From positions 595,331 to 659,330 of the forward strand of contig CAVYXG010000004.1 of NCBI GenBank assembly GCA_963772375.1: a stretch of 64,000 bases of DNA. Reading direction: 5' to 3'. The notes beneath the pieces are model-generated. The model was given only the letters and a program-made list of their open reading frames with translations. It was not told the origin of the DNA and did not search any database. Positions 1 through 10,398 of this stretch are shown piece after piece. The translations under genes and the position numbers were made by a program. Source of the stretch: DATBHM01 sp963772375 (GTDB taxonomy: Bacteria > Actinomycetota > UBA4738 > JACQTL01). Each line of letters opens with the position of its first letter. The first letter of the stretch is position 1.

Positions 1-1
1 G

Positions 2-679
2 TTCACCGACGCCTACGAGGAGGCGATGGACATCGTCCGCGAGCTCGGCGACGAGCGCGCGATCGCGCAGGCCACGTACAACCTGGCCTACGCGCGGATC
101 TACGCCACCGAGACGGCGGCGGCATTGTCGATGCTGGACGACTGCCGCGCCGCCTTCGAGCGACTCGGCGATCAGGGCGGCGTGGCCGACACCATGTGGT
201 TCCAGGGGGTGCTCGCGCGGCTCCAGGGCGACCTCGACCGGTCGGCGATCCTGGCCGCCGAGAGCCTCGCGATGCACCGCGACCGCGGGGACCTCTTCGG
301 CATCACCGACGCGCTGTTCGGCGTCGGCAGGGTGGCGTTCGGGACCGGCGACCTCGACACCGCCGCCGCCAGCTTCCTCGAGGCCCTCGACCACGAGGAG
401 CAGGTCGGCAACCGGACGGGCATGGGAATCGCGCTCGACAACCTGGCCGCGCAGGCGAGCGCCCGCGGCGACCACCTCCGGGCGGTTCGGCTCGCGGGCG
501 CATCGGATGTCATCAAGGAGACCGCCGGCGGCCACGCGCCTCCGGCTCTCATCGACCTCCCCGACCCGCGGACCGCGGCACGGCCGGTCCTGGGCGAGTC
601 GGCCGTGGCTGCCGCGTGGGCGGAGGGTCGGGACATGCCGCTCGAACGAGCCCTCGCGTACGCGCGCGAGGTCGCCTGA
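2..679 (+). CDS. C-terminal part of a TPR protein (regulatory ATPase/cyclase family)
   Basis: The reading frame is open from the window edge, so the N-terminus is missing. The visible 225 or so residues are alanine-rich helical pairs of TPR type, with recurring patterns such as YNLAYAR, FGVGRVAFGTGDLDTA and LDNLAAQASARGD. The last part (PVLGESAVAAAWAEGR followed by LERALAYAREVA) matches the usual C-terminal end of large cyclase/ATPase/TPR or LuxR-type regulators and resembles the end of the gene at 5799-8462. It is therefore probably the tail of a similar regulator, but the catalytic or DNA-binding part lies outside the window. It converges on the transporter gene, with 6 bases between the stop codons. 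Confidence 0.7.
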   Translation, partial: FTDAYEEAMDIVRELGDERAIAQATYNLAYARIYATETAAALSMLDDCRAAFERLGDQGGVADTMWFQGVLARLQGDLDRSAILAAESLAMHRDRGDLFGITDALFGVGRVAFGTGDLDTAAASFLEALDHEEQVGNRTGMGIALDNLAAQASARGDHLRAVRLAGASDVIKETAGGHAPPALIDLPDPRTAARPVLGESAVAAAWAEGRDMPLERALAYAREVA

Positions 680-685
680 GGCGGG

Positions 686-3600
686 TCAGACGCCAACCTC
701 GGCCGGCCGCGCCCCCGAGGACTCGCGGAGTCGGCTGCACAGCACGTCCATGACCGCCAGCGCCACGTCGGGCCGGTCGCGGAGGATGCGCTCGAATCGC
801 CTCCGGTCGATCGCCAAGAGGCGGACCTCGCCCGCCGCGACCAGGCTCGCCATGCGCGGCGCCCGGCTGACGACGGCCATCTCGCCCACCGGCTCCCCCT
901 CGCCCCGCCTCGCCACCTCGACCGGGGATCCGCCGTCGTTGTGGACCATCACTCGAATCTCGCCGGCGACCACGACGAACATCTCGTCCCCCGGCTCCCC
1001 CTGCTCGGCGATCGTCCCGCCGTCCGCGTGGACCCGCTCGGCCGCGATCTCGGCCACCCGTTGGAGGTCCGCGGGGGCGAGCCTCGCGAACAGCGGAACC
1101 CGGAGCAGGAACACCACGCGTTCCATGAGGGAAAGGCTCGCCAGCGTCTCCATCGCTCCTTCTCCCGCCGCGGCGGCCGCGGCCGTGTCGCGGACCAGCG
1201 TATCGGGGTCGTCGCGGGCGAGCGTGCCGATCGCCGATCGCAACCCCGGCCGGGCGGAGGCCGCAACGACCGCGGACGCCCGCACCCACGGGTCGGGATC
1301 CCCCAGCGCGTCGGCGAGGGGCGGATCCGCGTCGGACCCGGACGGCGCGAGCGCCTCCCACGACCGGATCAGGGGCCGGACGAGGTTCGGGTCCCCGACG
1401 GCGTCCAATGTCTCCAGGGCGTTGGCCCGCTGGCCGCTGTCGGAGCTCGCCAGGTTCTCCACGGCGGCCCGGACCGCGCCCGCATCCCACCTGCCACCCG
1501 CCACCGCGAGCGCGTTCACGCCGTGGGCGGCCGCCCGGTCGCGGAGGGCGTGCACGAGGGGGGCCAGCCGGGCGTCGGGGCCGCCGGGCAACCGCCGGAG
1601 GAGGTCGCCGTACCGCACCGATTCCGCGATCTCCCGCTCCGCGTAGGCCCGGATCCGCCCGGGCGACGTGCCGTCCAGGCGGGACAGCACGGCCATCGCC
1701 GCCGCCTCCCGGTCCGGAACCGCCACGGCCTCTTCGACCGCATCGCGGCCGCCGGCTCCGGTGCGGACGAGCGCCTCGACGACGCCGGCGCGCACGTCGG
1801 GGTCGTGGTCGCCGAGCGCCCGCACCAGGGCCGGGGCGGCCCCGGCAGGCGGTGGCGCCGGGAGCGCCGAGACGGCGGCCGCCCGGACGCCCGGGTCCGG
1901 GTCGCCGAGGCCGGACGCCACCGGCTCGATCCCTCCCCGGGCGATCAGGACGGCGAACGCGGCCGCCCGGTCGGCGGGATCGGCCGAGACCGTCATCCCC
2001 TCGAGCGTGGCGTTGGCCTCGAGGCCGTCCCCGTCCGCCAACAGGGCACCGGCGGCGGCGGAGCGAACACCGGCGTCCGGGTCATCGAGCACCCGTCGCA
2101 GCGCTGCCGCTCCGGCGGGCGCGGTCCCGGCCGTGGCGAGCACGGCGACGGCCGCCCGCCGGACGTCCGGGTCGGGGTCCCGGGCCAGGCGTGCCGCCGA
2201 CAGGGTGACGTCCTCGGTGCCCGGCCACCGGGCGAGCCCCCGGAGGGCTGCCGCCCGGATCGACGCGTCGTCGTCGTCGAGGCCCCGCACCAGCTCGGTG
2301 CGGGCGTCGGGATCGGGGCTCGCGGCGAGCACTTCCATGGCCACGCGGCGGACCGCCGGATCGGTGCTGGCGGCGCCCGCCCGCACGGCGGCCAAGGCCG
2401 CCGCGTCGCGGCGGATCCCCCCGAAGGGCTCCTCCTCCGCCACGAACACCTCCGGGTTCCCCTCACGAAGGGCGTCGACGAGCGCGCGCACGTACACGCG
2501 GCGGGCCTGCCAGGCGGCGCCGGTTCCCAGGACGGCGGCGGCGAGCCCGATGAAGGCCAGCGCGCGGCTGGGGAGCACGGTCTGCGCGAGGATCAACAGG
2601 ATCCCCGCCGTCGCCACCCCCGCCTGCAGCGCGACGCCGTCGATGAACGCCCGCGTCCGATCCCGGCGTTCGGGCGGCACCACGTTGTACTGGGCCTGCC
2701 AGGCGCCGGCCCACACGCCGTTCACCCACACCATCTGGACGAACCGGAACACCAGCACGACGCCGAACGCCATCGACACGGCGAGCCCGGCGAACCCCGC
2801 CGCGTACACCACGGGGAGCGCCAGGATCATCGTGGACACGCCGAACCGCGCGTACAGCCGGTTCGACACGAAGAGCGAGACGAGGAGCGCGGTGCCGCTG
2901 CCGAGGGCCATGAACAGCCCGAGGAACCCGGCCAGTCGGTCGGCGCTCGGGAACTTCGCCGTCGCCGCCCGCGCGAACAGCAACGACACCGTGAAGTAGA
3001 GCACCGCGAAGACGGCGAGGGAGACGGCCATCCACCGCAGCAGGGGCGACGCCCGGACGGACCGGGCGCCCTCGGCGACGCGCGCCCACATCGAGGGGCC
3101 GGCCCGGCGAGCGGTGCTCCGAGCGAAGCCCGCCGCCCCCCCTGCCCGGAGCCCGGCGCGGGCGAGCGCGAACGACGCGGCCACGGCGGCCGCCCACAGG
3201 AAGAGAAGGTTCTCGGCGCCGATCCACCCGGCGAGGGGAGCCGTGGCGATGCCGCCGACCACCGTTCCGAGGATCAGCCCCGCCCCGTACAGGGGGAACA
3301 GGCGCTTGGCCTGGCGCGTGTCGTGGACGGCGCCCGCGATGCCCCAGGTCACGACCCCAACCAGGGTCCACAAGACCATCATGACCAGCCAGGACGCCGG
3401 GTACACCCATCGCGCCCCCACCGCCAGCACGGCGCGGAGGCCCAGGACCGCCGCGGCCATTCCCGGCAGGAACGTCAACAGCAGGCGCTGGGGCCGGCGG
3501 CGGGCGAGCAGGGCGTTCATCGCGAGCATGACCGCGGCGGTGACGACGCCGAGGCCCACGAACAGGTACGGCAGGGCCGTCGGCCCGAACCGGGCGAACA

Positions 3601-3727
3601 GGAGCCCCTCCACCGCGTTCCCACCGATCGAGAATCCCGCCCAGGCCAGGACCATCATCCCCAGCATCGGGAACACCACCCGGCCCTCGCCGGGGTTCAC
3701 GCGGAGGGCTCGGGCGATCCGATGCAC
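686..3727 (-). CDS. Npt-like nucleotide transporter fused to HEAT repeats and a cyclic-nucleotide-binding domain
   Basis: A 1013-residue three-part protein. Residues 1-410 form about 11-12 membrane segments; the stretch RQAKRLFPLYGAGLILGTVVGG around 139-160 and the loop around 352-368 resemble the Npt1/Npt2 (ADP/ATP carrier-like) family. Residues about 435-860 are degenerate HEAT-type repeats (recurring DPDPDVRRAAV patterns). Residues about 868-1005 form a cyclic-nucleotide-binding domain with an intact phosphate-binding cassette (GE at 948-949, R958). The start ATG lies 7 bases after the stop of the cyclase gene, so the two are probably cotranscribed. Inference: cyclic nucleotide made by the upstream enzyme gates or tunes this membrane protein. 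Substrate and direction are unknown; a non-transporting sensory role is possible. Confidence 0.78.
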   Translation of the reverse strand: MHRIARALRVNPGEGRVVFPMLGMMVLAWAGFSIGGNAVEGLLFARFGPTALPYLFVGLGVVTAAVMLAMNALLARRRPQRLLLTFLPGMAAAVLGLRAVLAVGARWVYPASWLVMMVLWTLVGVVTWGIAGAVHDTRQAKRLFPLYGAGLILGTVVGGIATAPLAGWIGAENLLFLWAAAVAASFALARAGLRAGGAAGFARSTARRAGPSMWARVAEGARSVRASPLLRWMAVSLAVFAVLYFTVSLLFARAATAKFPSADRLAGFLGLFMALGSGTALLVSLFVSNRLYARFGVSTMILALPVVYAAGFAGLAVSMAFGVVLVFRFVQMVWVNGVWAGAWQAQYNVVPPERRDRTRAFIDGVALQAGVATAGILLILAQTVLPSRALAFIGLAAAVLGTGAAWQARRVYVRALVDALREGNPEVFVAEEEPFGGIRRDAAALAAVRAGAASTDPAVRRVAMEVLAASPDPDARTELVRGLDDDDASIRAAALRGLARWPGTEDVTLSAARLARDPDPDVRRAAVAVLATAGTAPAGAAALRRVLDDPDAGVRSAAAGALLADGDGLEANATLEGMTVSADPADRAAAFAVLIARGGIEPVASGLGDPDPGVRAAAVSALPAPPPAGAAPALVRALGDHDPDVRAGVVEALVRTGAGGRDAVEEAVAVPDREAAAMAVLSRLDGTSPGRIRAYAEREIAESVRYGDLLRRLPGGPDARLAPLVHALRDRAAAHGVNALAVAGGRWDAGAVRAAVENLASSDSGQRANALETLDAVGDPNLVRPLIRSWEALAPSGSDADPPLADALGDPDPWVRASAVVAASARPGLRSAIGTLARDDPDTLVRDTAAAAAAGEGAMETLASLSLMERVVFLLRVPLFARLAPADLQRVAEIAAERVHADGGTIAEQGEPGDEMFVVVAGEIRVMVHNDGGSPVEVARRGEGEPVGEMAVVSRAPRMASLVAAGEVRLLAIDRRRFERILRDRPDVALAVMDVLCSRLRESSGARPAEVGV

Positions 3728-3734
3728 GGCGGGT

Positions 3735-5714
3735 CTACTCGGGGTCGGCCCGCGACGGGGGCTCAGCCCGCCACCGGACGGTGCGCACGTCGACCGGCTC
3801 CGGGAATCCCTTCAGGGAGACGGCGCGAGCGTCGCCGAGGTCACGATCGGCGAGCCCGGCAGCGGTCGCCGTCGATGCGGTCACGAGGATCTCGTCGCCG
3901 CCGGCCAGGGCCGCGATCCGGGCGGCCCGATGGACCTCGACGCCGCTGTAGTCGTCGCCGCGGCGCGTCGCCTCGGCGACATGGACGCCGACACGAACCT
4001 GGGGTGCGAACCCGTGTGCGTGGCGGTGGTCCGTCAACGCACGCTGCACCGCGATCGCGCAGGCGACCGCGGCTCGGGCGTCGTCGAACGCCACGAAGAA
4101 CCCGTCGCCGGTGTGGTGCGCCACGTGACCCCCGTGCATCGCGAACAGGGACCGGAGCTGCTGATCGTGCCAGGCCAGCAGGTGCTCCCACGCCTCGTCC
4201 CCGATCACGCCGATCAGGTCGGTGGACTTCACGATGTCGGTGAACATGAACCCCCGCATGATGCGTTGCGGAGCACGCGACGGTGCGGCTTCCGCCAGGA
4301 GCGCCGCTGCTGCTGCGGCGGCCGGCTCGGTGCCCAGCTGCTGGAACGCCCGCAGCGCCGACCCGGCCTCCATGGCCGCAGCGCCATCGTCGCCGAGCCG
4401 ATGATGCGCCTCGGTGAGCAGGAGCCGCACGTCGGCCACCTCGTACGGGGCGTCCACCTCCTGCCATGCACGGCACGCCTCCCGGAGATCGGCGAGGGCA
4501 CCGGCTGCGTCACCCCGGGCCAACAGGACCGAGCCGCGGGCGCGGCTCGCCATGGCGCGCATCGAGGTCGCGTCGAATTCGCCGATCAGCGAGTCGAGCT
4601 CGCCGGAGGAAGCGGTCGCGGTCTCCAGATCGCCGGCCGCAACCGCGATCTCCGTCTGGGCTGCCAGCAGACGGACCCGGAGACAGTGGTTCCCGACGAC
4701 CTCAACCAGCGCCTGACGGATGCCGGACGCGGCAGCCTCCACCTTGCCCTCCGCCAGCCGCAGGAGGGCAAGCCCCGGCTGCGGCGTGAGCCCGTATTCG
4801 TTCGCACGGACGTACGCCTCCTCCGCGCCGGGGAAATCCCCGAGCCGGCGCCGGACCTCGCCGATCTCGTAGTTCGCCGGTCCGAGGCCCGAGTAGAAGC
4901 TGTACCGGGGCAGCTCCTCGCACGCGAGCCGGGCCTCCTCCTCAGCCTTCGCGAGCGACCCCGCGAGCCGCAGCAGCTCGGCCTTGTGGATCCGGCAGAC
5001 GCCAGGAAACGCCGGCACGGATTCCCGCTCGCACCATCGCAGCGTCGCAGCGGTCCACTCCGCGGCCCGCCGGTAGTCGCCGAGCTTCGAACAGATTCCG
5101 ATCATGCCGCAGTAGATGTAGCCGGCCGTGTCCGGATCGAGCTCGCCGCCGACCACCGACACCATGGCCTCGTCGAGCAGCCGGGAGCCCTCACCGATCC
5201 TGCCCAGCAGACACAACGCGTGGCCCTTGTCGTGCAGGCTCATGCCGTGCAGGTCCCGATCCCCCGTGCTCGCCGCGTGATCGAGTGCGCCGTCGTAGCT
5301 CACCACGGCCGCATCGAAGTCCCCCGCGAACCAGCTCAGGAGCCCGCCCATCCACAGCAGCCACCCCTGGACCGGCCAATCCGCGTGGCCCTCGGCCAGG
5401 TGCATGGCGCGCGCCCCCCACCCCTGGGCCTGCGACAGGGACATCCGCATGCCGTGCTGCTCCGCGACCCGGAACGCGGCCATCGCCGCGGCCCGGGAGT
5501 CGCCCGCGTCGAGGTGGGCGGCGAACGACCGCTCCAACGCATCGACGGTCTCGTCGGGCCGGGCGGTCCAGTACGCGGCACGCGCCAGCAGCCCGAGGCC
5601 CTCCGCCGACAGGCTCCCCTGCCGATCGGCCTCGGTCAGGGTCTCGTACGCAACCCGCCAGTCGTGTCGCTCGAGCGCCTCGCGGCCCCGCTCGAGCAGC
5701 GACTGGTCACTCAC
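3735..5714 (-). CDS. TPR-domain class III adenylate/guanylate cyclase
   Basis: A 659-residue protein, probably cytoplasmic. Residues about 1-470 are TPR-like helical repeats; residues about 485-640 are a class III nucleotide cyclase catalytic domain. Both metal-binding aspartates are visible, in FMFTDIVKST and in HTGDGFFVAF, and the conserved arginine is in VHRAARIAA. The domain order (repeats first, cyclase last) is the reverse of the neighbour at 5799. GTG at 5714 was chosen because it follows a GGGAGGGGGC ribosome site and starts the recognisable VSDQSLLERGREAL segment; the much longer open frame upstream is antisense to glmS. The gene is followed after 7 bases by a transporter with a cNMP-binding domain, suggesting a local cAMP or cGMP circuit. 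Which nucleotide is made cannot be read with certainty. Confidence 0.85.
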   Translation of the reverse strand: MSDQSLLERGREALERHDWRVAYETLTEADRQGSLSAEGLGLLARAAYWTARPDETVDALERSFAAHLDAGDSRAAAMAAFRVAEQHGMRMSLSQAQGWGARAMHLAEGHADWPVQGWLLWMGGLLSWFAGDFDAAVVSYDGALDHAASTGDRDLHGMSLHDKGHALCLLGRIGEGSRLLDEAMVSVVGGELDPDTAGYIYCGMIGICSKLGDYRRAAEWTAATLRWCERESVPAFPGVCRIHKAELLRLAGSLAKAEEEARLACEELPRYSFYSGLGPANYEIGEVRRRLGDFPGAEEAYVRANEYGLTPQPGLALLRLAEGKVEAAASGIRQALVEVVGNHCLRVRLLAAQTEIAVAAGDLETATASSGELDSLIGEFDATSMRAMASRARGSVLLARGDAAGALADLREACRAWQEVDAPYEVADVRLLLTEAHHRLGDDGAAAMEAGSALRAFQQLGTEPAAAAAAALLAEAAPSRAPQRIMRGFMFTDIVKSTDLIGVIGDEAWEHLLAWHDQQLRSLFAMHGGHVAHHTGDGFFVAFDDARAAVACAIAVQRALTDHRHAHGFAPQVRVGVHVAEATRRGDDYSGVEVHRAARIAALAGGDEILVTASTATAAGLADRDLGDARAVSLKGFPEPVDVRTVRWRAEPPSRADPE

Positions 5715-5740
5715 ATCTGCCCCCTCCCGTGCCGTGGGCG

Positions 5741-5746
5741 ATTGTA
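5741..5746 (-). promoter_or_regulatory. -10 element of the cyclase-transporter operon
   Basis: TACAAT on the minus strand, 27 bases ahead of the cyclase GTG. No convincing -35 hexamer sits 17-18 bases upstream, so an activator or an unusual -35 may be needed. The 84-base space is shared with the divergent gene, which has TAGGCT at 5784-5789, about 10 bases before its ATG. Confidence 0.45.
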
Positions 5747-5798
5747 CGTCCGGGGTCGGTCGCGGGGCCCAACCCTCGTCCCCTAGGCTTCGGACATC

Positions 5799-8462
5799 AT
5801 GACGAACCCCGACCTCCCGACGGGAACGGTGACTTTCCTGTTCACCGACATCGAGGGCTCGACCCGTCTGGTGTGGGAGCTCGGAGCGGCCTGGCGGGCC
5901 GTCGTCGAGACGCACAACCGCATCCTCCGCGACGCCGTCCGGGAGGCCGGCGGGGTCGACGTCCGAACGGAGGGCGACTCGATGTTCGCGGTGTTCGAGA
6001 GCGCGACCGCTGCGGCCGCGGCGGCGGTCCGGGCCCAGCGGGAGCTGGCCGCCGAGCCGTGGCCGGCGCCGGTCCGCGTCCGGATGGGTCTCCACACCGG
6101 CGAGGGCGATCCGGGAGGCGACGACTACGTCGGGATCGACGTTCACCGGGCCGCGCGAATCGCCGCCGCGGGTCACGGTGGGCAGATCCTCCTGTCGAGG
6201 CCGACACGGGCACTGATCGAACAGCAGCTGCCCGACGGCGTCGCCGTCCGGGAGCTCGGCCGCCACCGTCTGAAGGACCTGGCGAACACCGAGGAGCTGA
6301 GCGACCTCGTCGTGGACGGGCTGCCGTCGGAGTTCCCGCCGCCCCGGACCCTCGACGCACCGAGCGGCCTGCCGACGCCCCTCACCAGTTTCGTGGGGCG
6401 GGAGCGCGAGCTGGCGCAGATCGGAGAGCTCCTCACCGGGACGCGGCTCCTGACGCTGACCGGACCGGGCGGCTGCGGCAAGACCCGGCTCGCGATCGAG
6501 TCCGCTCGGAGGGCCATGCCGTCGTTCCCGGACGGCGCCTTCTTCGTGGAGCTCGCGCCCATCACAGATCCCGAGCTGGTCCATCCCACGATCGCCCGCT
6601 CGCTCGGCGTCCGGGAGGACCCCGGGCGGCCCATCAGGGAGGCGGTGGAGGACGCCCTCCGCGAACGGGAGACGCTCCTCGTCCTGGACAACTTCGAACA
6701 GATCCTGCCGGCGGCCCCGTTCGTCACCGACCTGCTCCGGGTCGCTCCCGGGCTCCGGGTCCTCGTCACGAGCCGTGCGGCGCTCCGGCTGTCCGGCGAA
6801 CAGGAGCTCCCCGTTCCTCCGCTCCGGATGCCCGACCCCGCGGGGCTCCGCCCGGACGAGATGCTCTCGGAGTTCGAGGCGGTGTCGCTGTTCGTGCAGC
6901 GGGGTGCGGCCGTCGCCCCCGGGTTCGCGCTCACCGAGACGAACGCCGCCGCCATCGCCGAGGTCTGTGCGCGGCTCGACGGGCTCCCGCTCGCCATCGA
7001 GCTGGCCGCCTCGCGGGTGAAGCTCATCTCGCCGGCGGACATGCTGAGGCGGCTCGAGCGCCGCCTCGCGGTCCTCATCGGAGGTCCGCAGGACCTTCCG
7101 GCACGGCAGCGGGCGCTGCGCGAGACCATCCGGTGGAGCTACGACCTCCTCGAACCCCCGGAGCAGCGCCTGTTCGGCCGGCTCTCGGTCTTCCTCGGCG
7201 GCTGGACGCTCGAGGCGGCAGAGGCGGTCACGGACCCGGCAGGCGAGCTCGGGATCGACACCCTGTCCGGGCTGGGCACGCTGGTGGACAACAGCCTCGT
7301 GAGGATCGAGCCGGGTCGCGGCGAGGTCCGGTTCGCCATGCTCGAGACCATCAGGGAGTTCGCGACCGAGGCACTCGCTGTCGACGATGGCGACCCCCTC
7401 CGACGCCGGCACCTCGCGTTCTTCCGCGCGCTGGCGGAGCGGGCGGCGCCCGAGCTGACCAACCGGGACGAGGGCTGGCTCGACCGTCTCGAACTGGAGC
7501 ACGACAACCTGCGGGCCGCGGTTCGCCGGTCGATCGACGCCGGGGATGCGGAGGCCGGTCTCATGATGGCGTGGGCCCTGTGGCGATTCTGGCTCATGCG
7601 CAACCATCTCGCGGAGGGGCGCCGGTCCACGGAGGAGCTCCTGGCGTTGCCGGCCGCACGGGAGCCGACCGTGGCCCGGGCGAGGGGCCTGACGGCGCTC
7701 GGGAACCTCGCGTACTGGCAGCGGGAGCCGCAGTTCGTTCGGCGGCCGTACGAGGAGGCGCTGGCGCTCTCGCGCGACCTCGGCGACCGCCCGGGGGAGG
7801 CGGAGGCGTACTACAACCTGTCGTTCGCCCACTTCGTCGCCGGCGACGTCGTGGGGGCGAAGGACCTCCTGGAGGGCGCGGCGGACCGATATCGAGAACT
7901 CGGCGACGAGACGAATCTCGCCTTCGCGAACACCGCCCTGGGGATGATGGGGTACGTCCTCGGCGGAGACCGGGCGCGCAACCGCGAATCGGTCGAAGAG
8001 GCCCTCCAGACGTTCCGCCGGGGGCGTCAGCTGTGGGGCGTCTCGCAGGCCTCGTCCATGCTGGTGGCGCTGGCGAAGGAGGACGGAGACCTCCCGCGGG
8101 CGATGGCCGCCGCGCTCGAGAGCCTCGACGCAAACGTCGTCCTCGGCCACCGGCTGGGGATCACCGTGTGCATGCAGGGCGCCGCGCTGCTCGCCATCGA
8201 GGGTGGCGACCCGGAGCTCGGCGCCAGGCTCGGGGGGACGATCGAGCGCGTGCGCGAGGACGAGGAAGGCGAGGCACCGCCACTGACCGTCGGCCTCATC
8301 GATGTCCGCGAGGCGCTGACGGGGGTCCTGCCCGAGGAACGCATCGAAGCCCTGTGGGAGCAGGGCCGTGCGACGGCCCTGGAGGAGGCGCTGGCCGCCG
8401 GGCGCTCGTGGCTCGCCTCCAGCTTGGTGGCGAAGGAGCCGGATGCCGCCGGACAGGCCTGA
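5799..8462 (+). CDS. Class III cyclase / NTPase / TPR multidomain regulator
   Basis: An 887-residue protein. Residues 8-165 are a class III cyclase domain with metal aspartates D17 (FLFTDIEGST) and D60 (TEGDSMFAVF). Residues about 190-480 are a STAND/NB-ARC-like ATPase with the P-loop GPGGCGKT at 222-229 and a Walker B-like LLVLDNFEQ. The rest is TPR-like helices. No DNA-binding domain is seen. This domain order is common in soil actinobacteria and mycobacteria; the family is thought to couple ligand or partner sensing to cyclic-nucleotide production. It is divergent from the TPR-cyclase gene, so the two share a control region. Its end closely resembles the partial gene at the left window edge, suggesting a local family expansion. 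The activating signal is unknown. Confidence 0.88.
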   Translation: MTNPDLPTGTVTFLFTDIEGSTRLVWELGAAWRAVVETHNRILRDAVREAGGVDVRTEGDSMFAVFESATAAAAAAVRAQRELAAEPWPAPVRVRMGLHTGEGDPGGDDYVGIDVHRAARIAAAGHGGQILLSRPTRALIEQQLPDGVAVRELGRHRLKDLANTEELSDLVVDGLPSEFPPPRTLDAPSGLPTPLTSFVGRERELAQIGELLTGTRLLTLTGPGGCGKTRLAIESARRAMPSFPDGAFFVELAPITDPELVHPTIARSLGVREDPGRPIREAVEDALRERETLLVLDNFEQILPAAPFVTDLLRVAPGLRVLVTSRAALRLSGEQELPVPPLRMPDPAGLRPDEMLSEFEAVSLFVQRGAAVAPGFALTETNAAAIAEVCARLDGLPLAIELAASRVKLISPADMLRRLERRLAVLIGGPQDLPARQRALRETIRWSYDLLEPPEQRLFGRLSVFLGGWTLEAAEAVTDPAGELGIDTLSGLGTLVDNSLVRIEPGRGEVRFAMLETIREFATEALAVDDGDPLRRRHLAFFRALAERAAPELTNRDEGWLDRLELEHDNLRAAVRRSIDAGDAEAGLMMAWALWRFWLMRNHLAEGRRSTEELLALPAAREPTVARARGLTALGNLAYWQREPQFVRRPYEEALALSRDLGDRPGEAEAYYNLSFAHFVAGDVVGAKDLLEGAADRYRELGDETNLAFANTALGMMGYVLGGDRARNRESVEEALQTFRRGRQLWGVSQASSMLVALAKEDGDLPRAMAAALESLDANVVLGHRLGITVCMQGAALLAIEGGDPELGARLGGTIERVREDEEGEAPPLTVGLIDVREALTGVLPEERIEALWEQGRATALEEALAAGRSWLASSLVAKEPDAAGQA

Positions 8463-8470
8463 GGGCAGCC

Positions 8471-10297
<1,827 letters not shown>

Positions 10298-10308
10298 GAC
10301 CGGTCGAT

Positions 10309-10336
10309 GGTACCAGTGGCCCGTTTCGTCTCAATC
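10309..10336 (-). promoter_or_regulatory. Promoter of glmS (near-leaderless)
   Basis: On the minus strand TTGAGA (10331-10336), a 16-base spacer and TACCAT (10309-10314). The expected start site is about 10302, only about 5 bases before the ATG at 10297, which implies near-leaderless translation as is common in actinobacteria. No Shine-Dalgarno sequence is visible. Confidence 0.55.
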
Positions 10337-10398
10337 GGTCGTTCGAACTGGGACGAACGGCCCGAATCCGACGCCGCCGGAACCGGGCGACGCCCGCG

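Noticed and set aside
941..4243. An 1100-codon plus-strand frame opposite the transporter gene
   Set aside because: Antisense to a well-supported three-domain protein; low-complexity Arg/Gly/Pro sequence without motifs.
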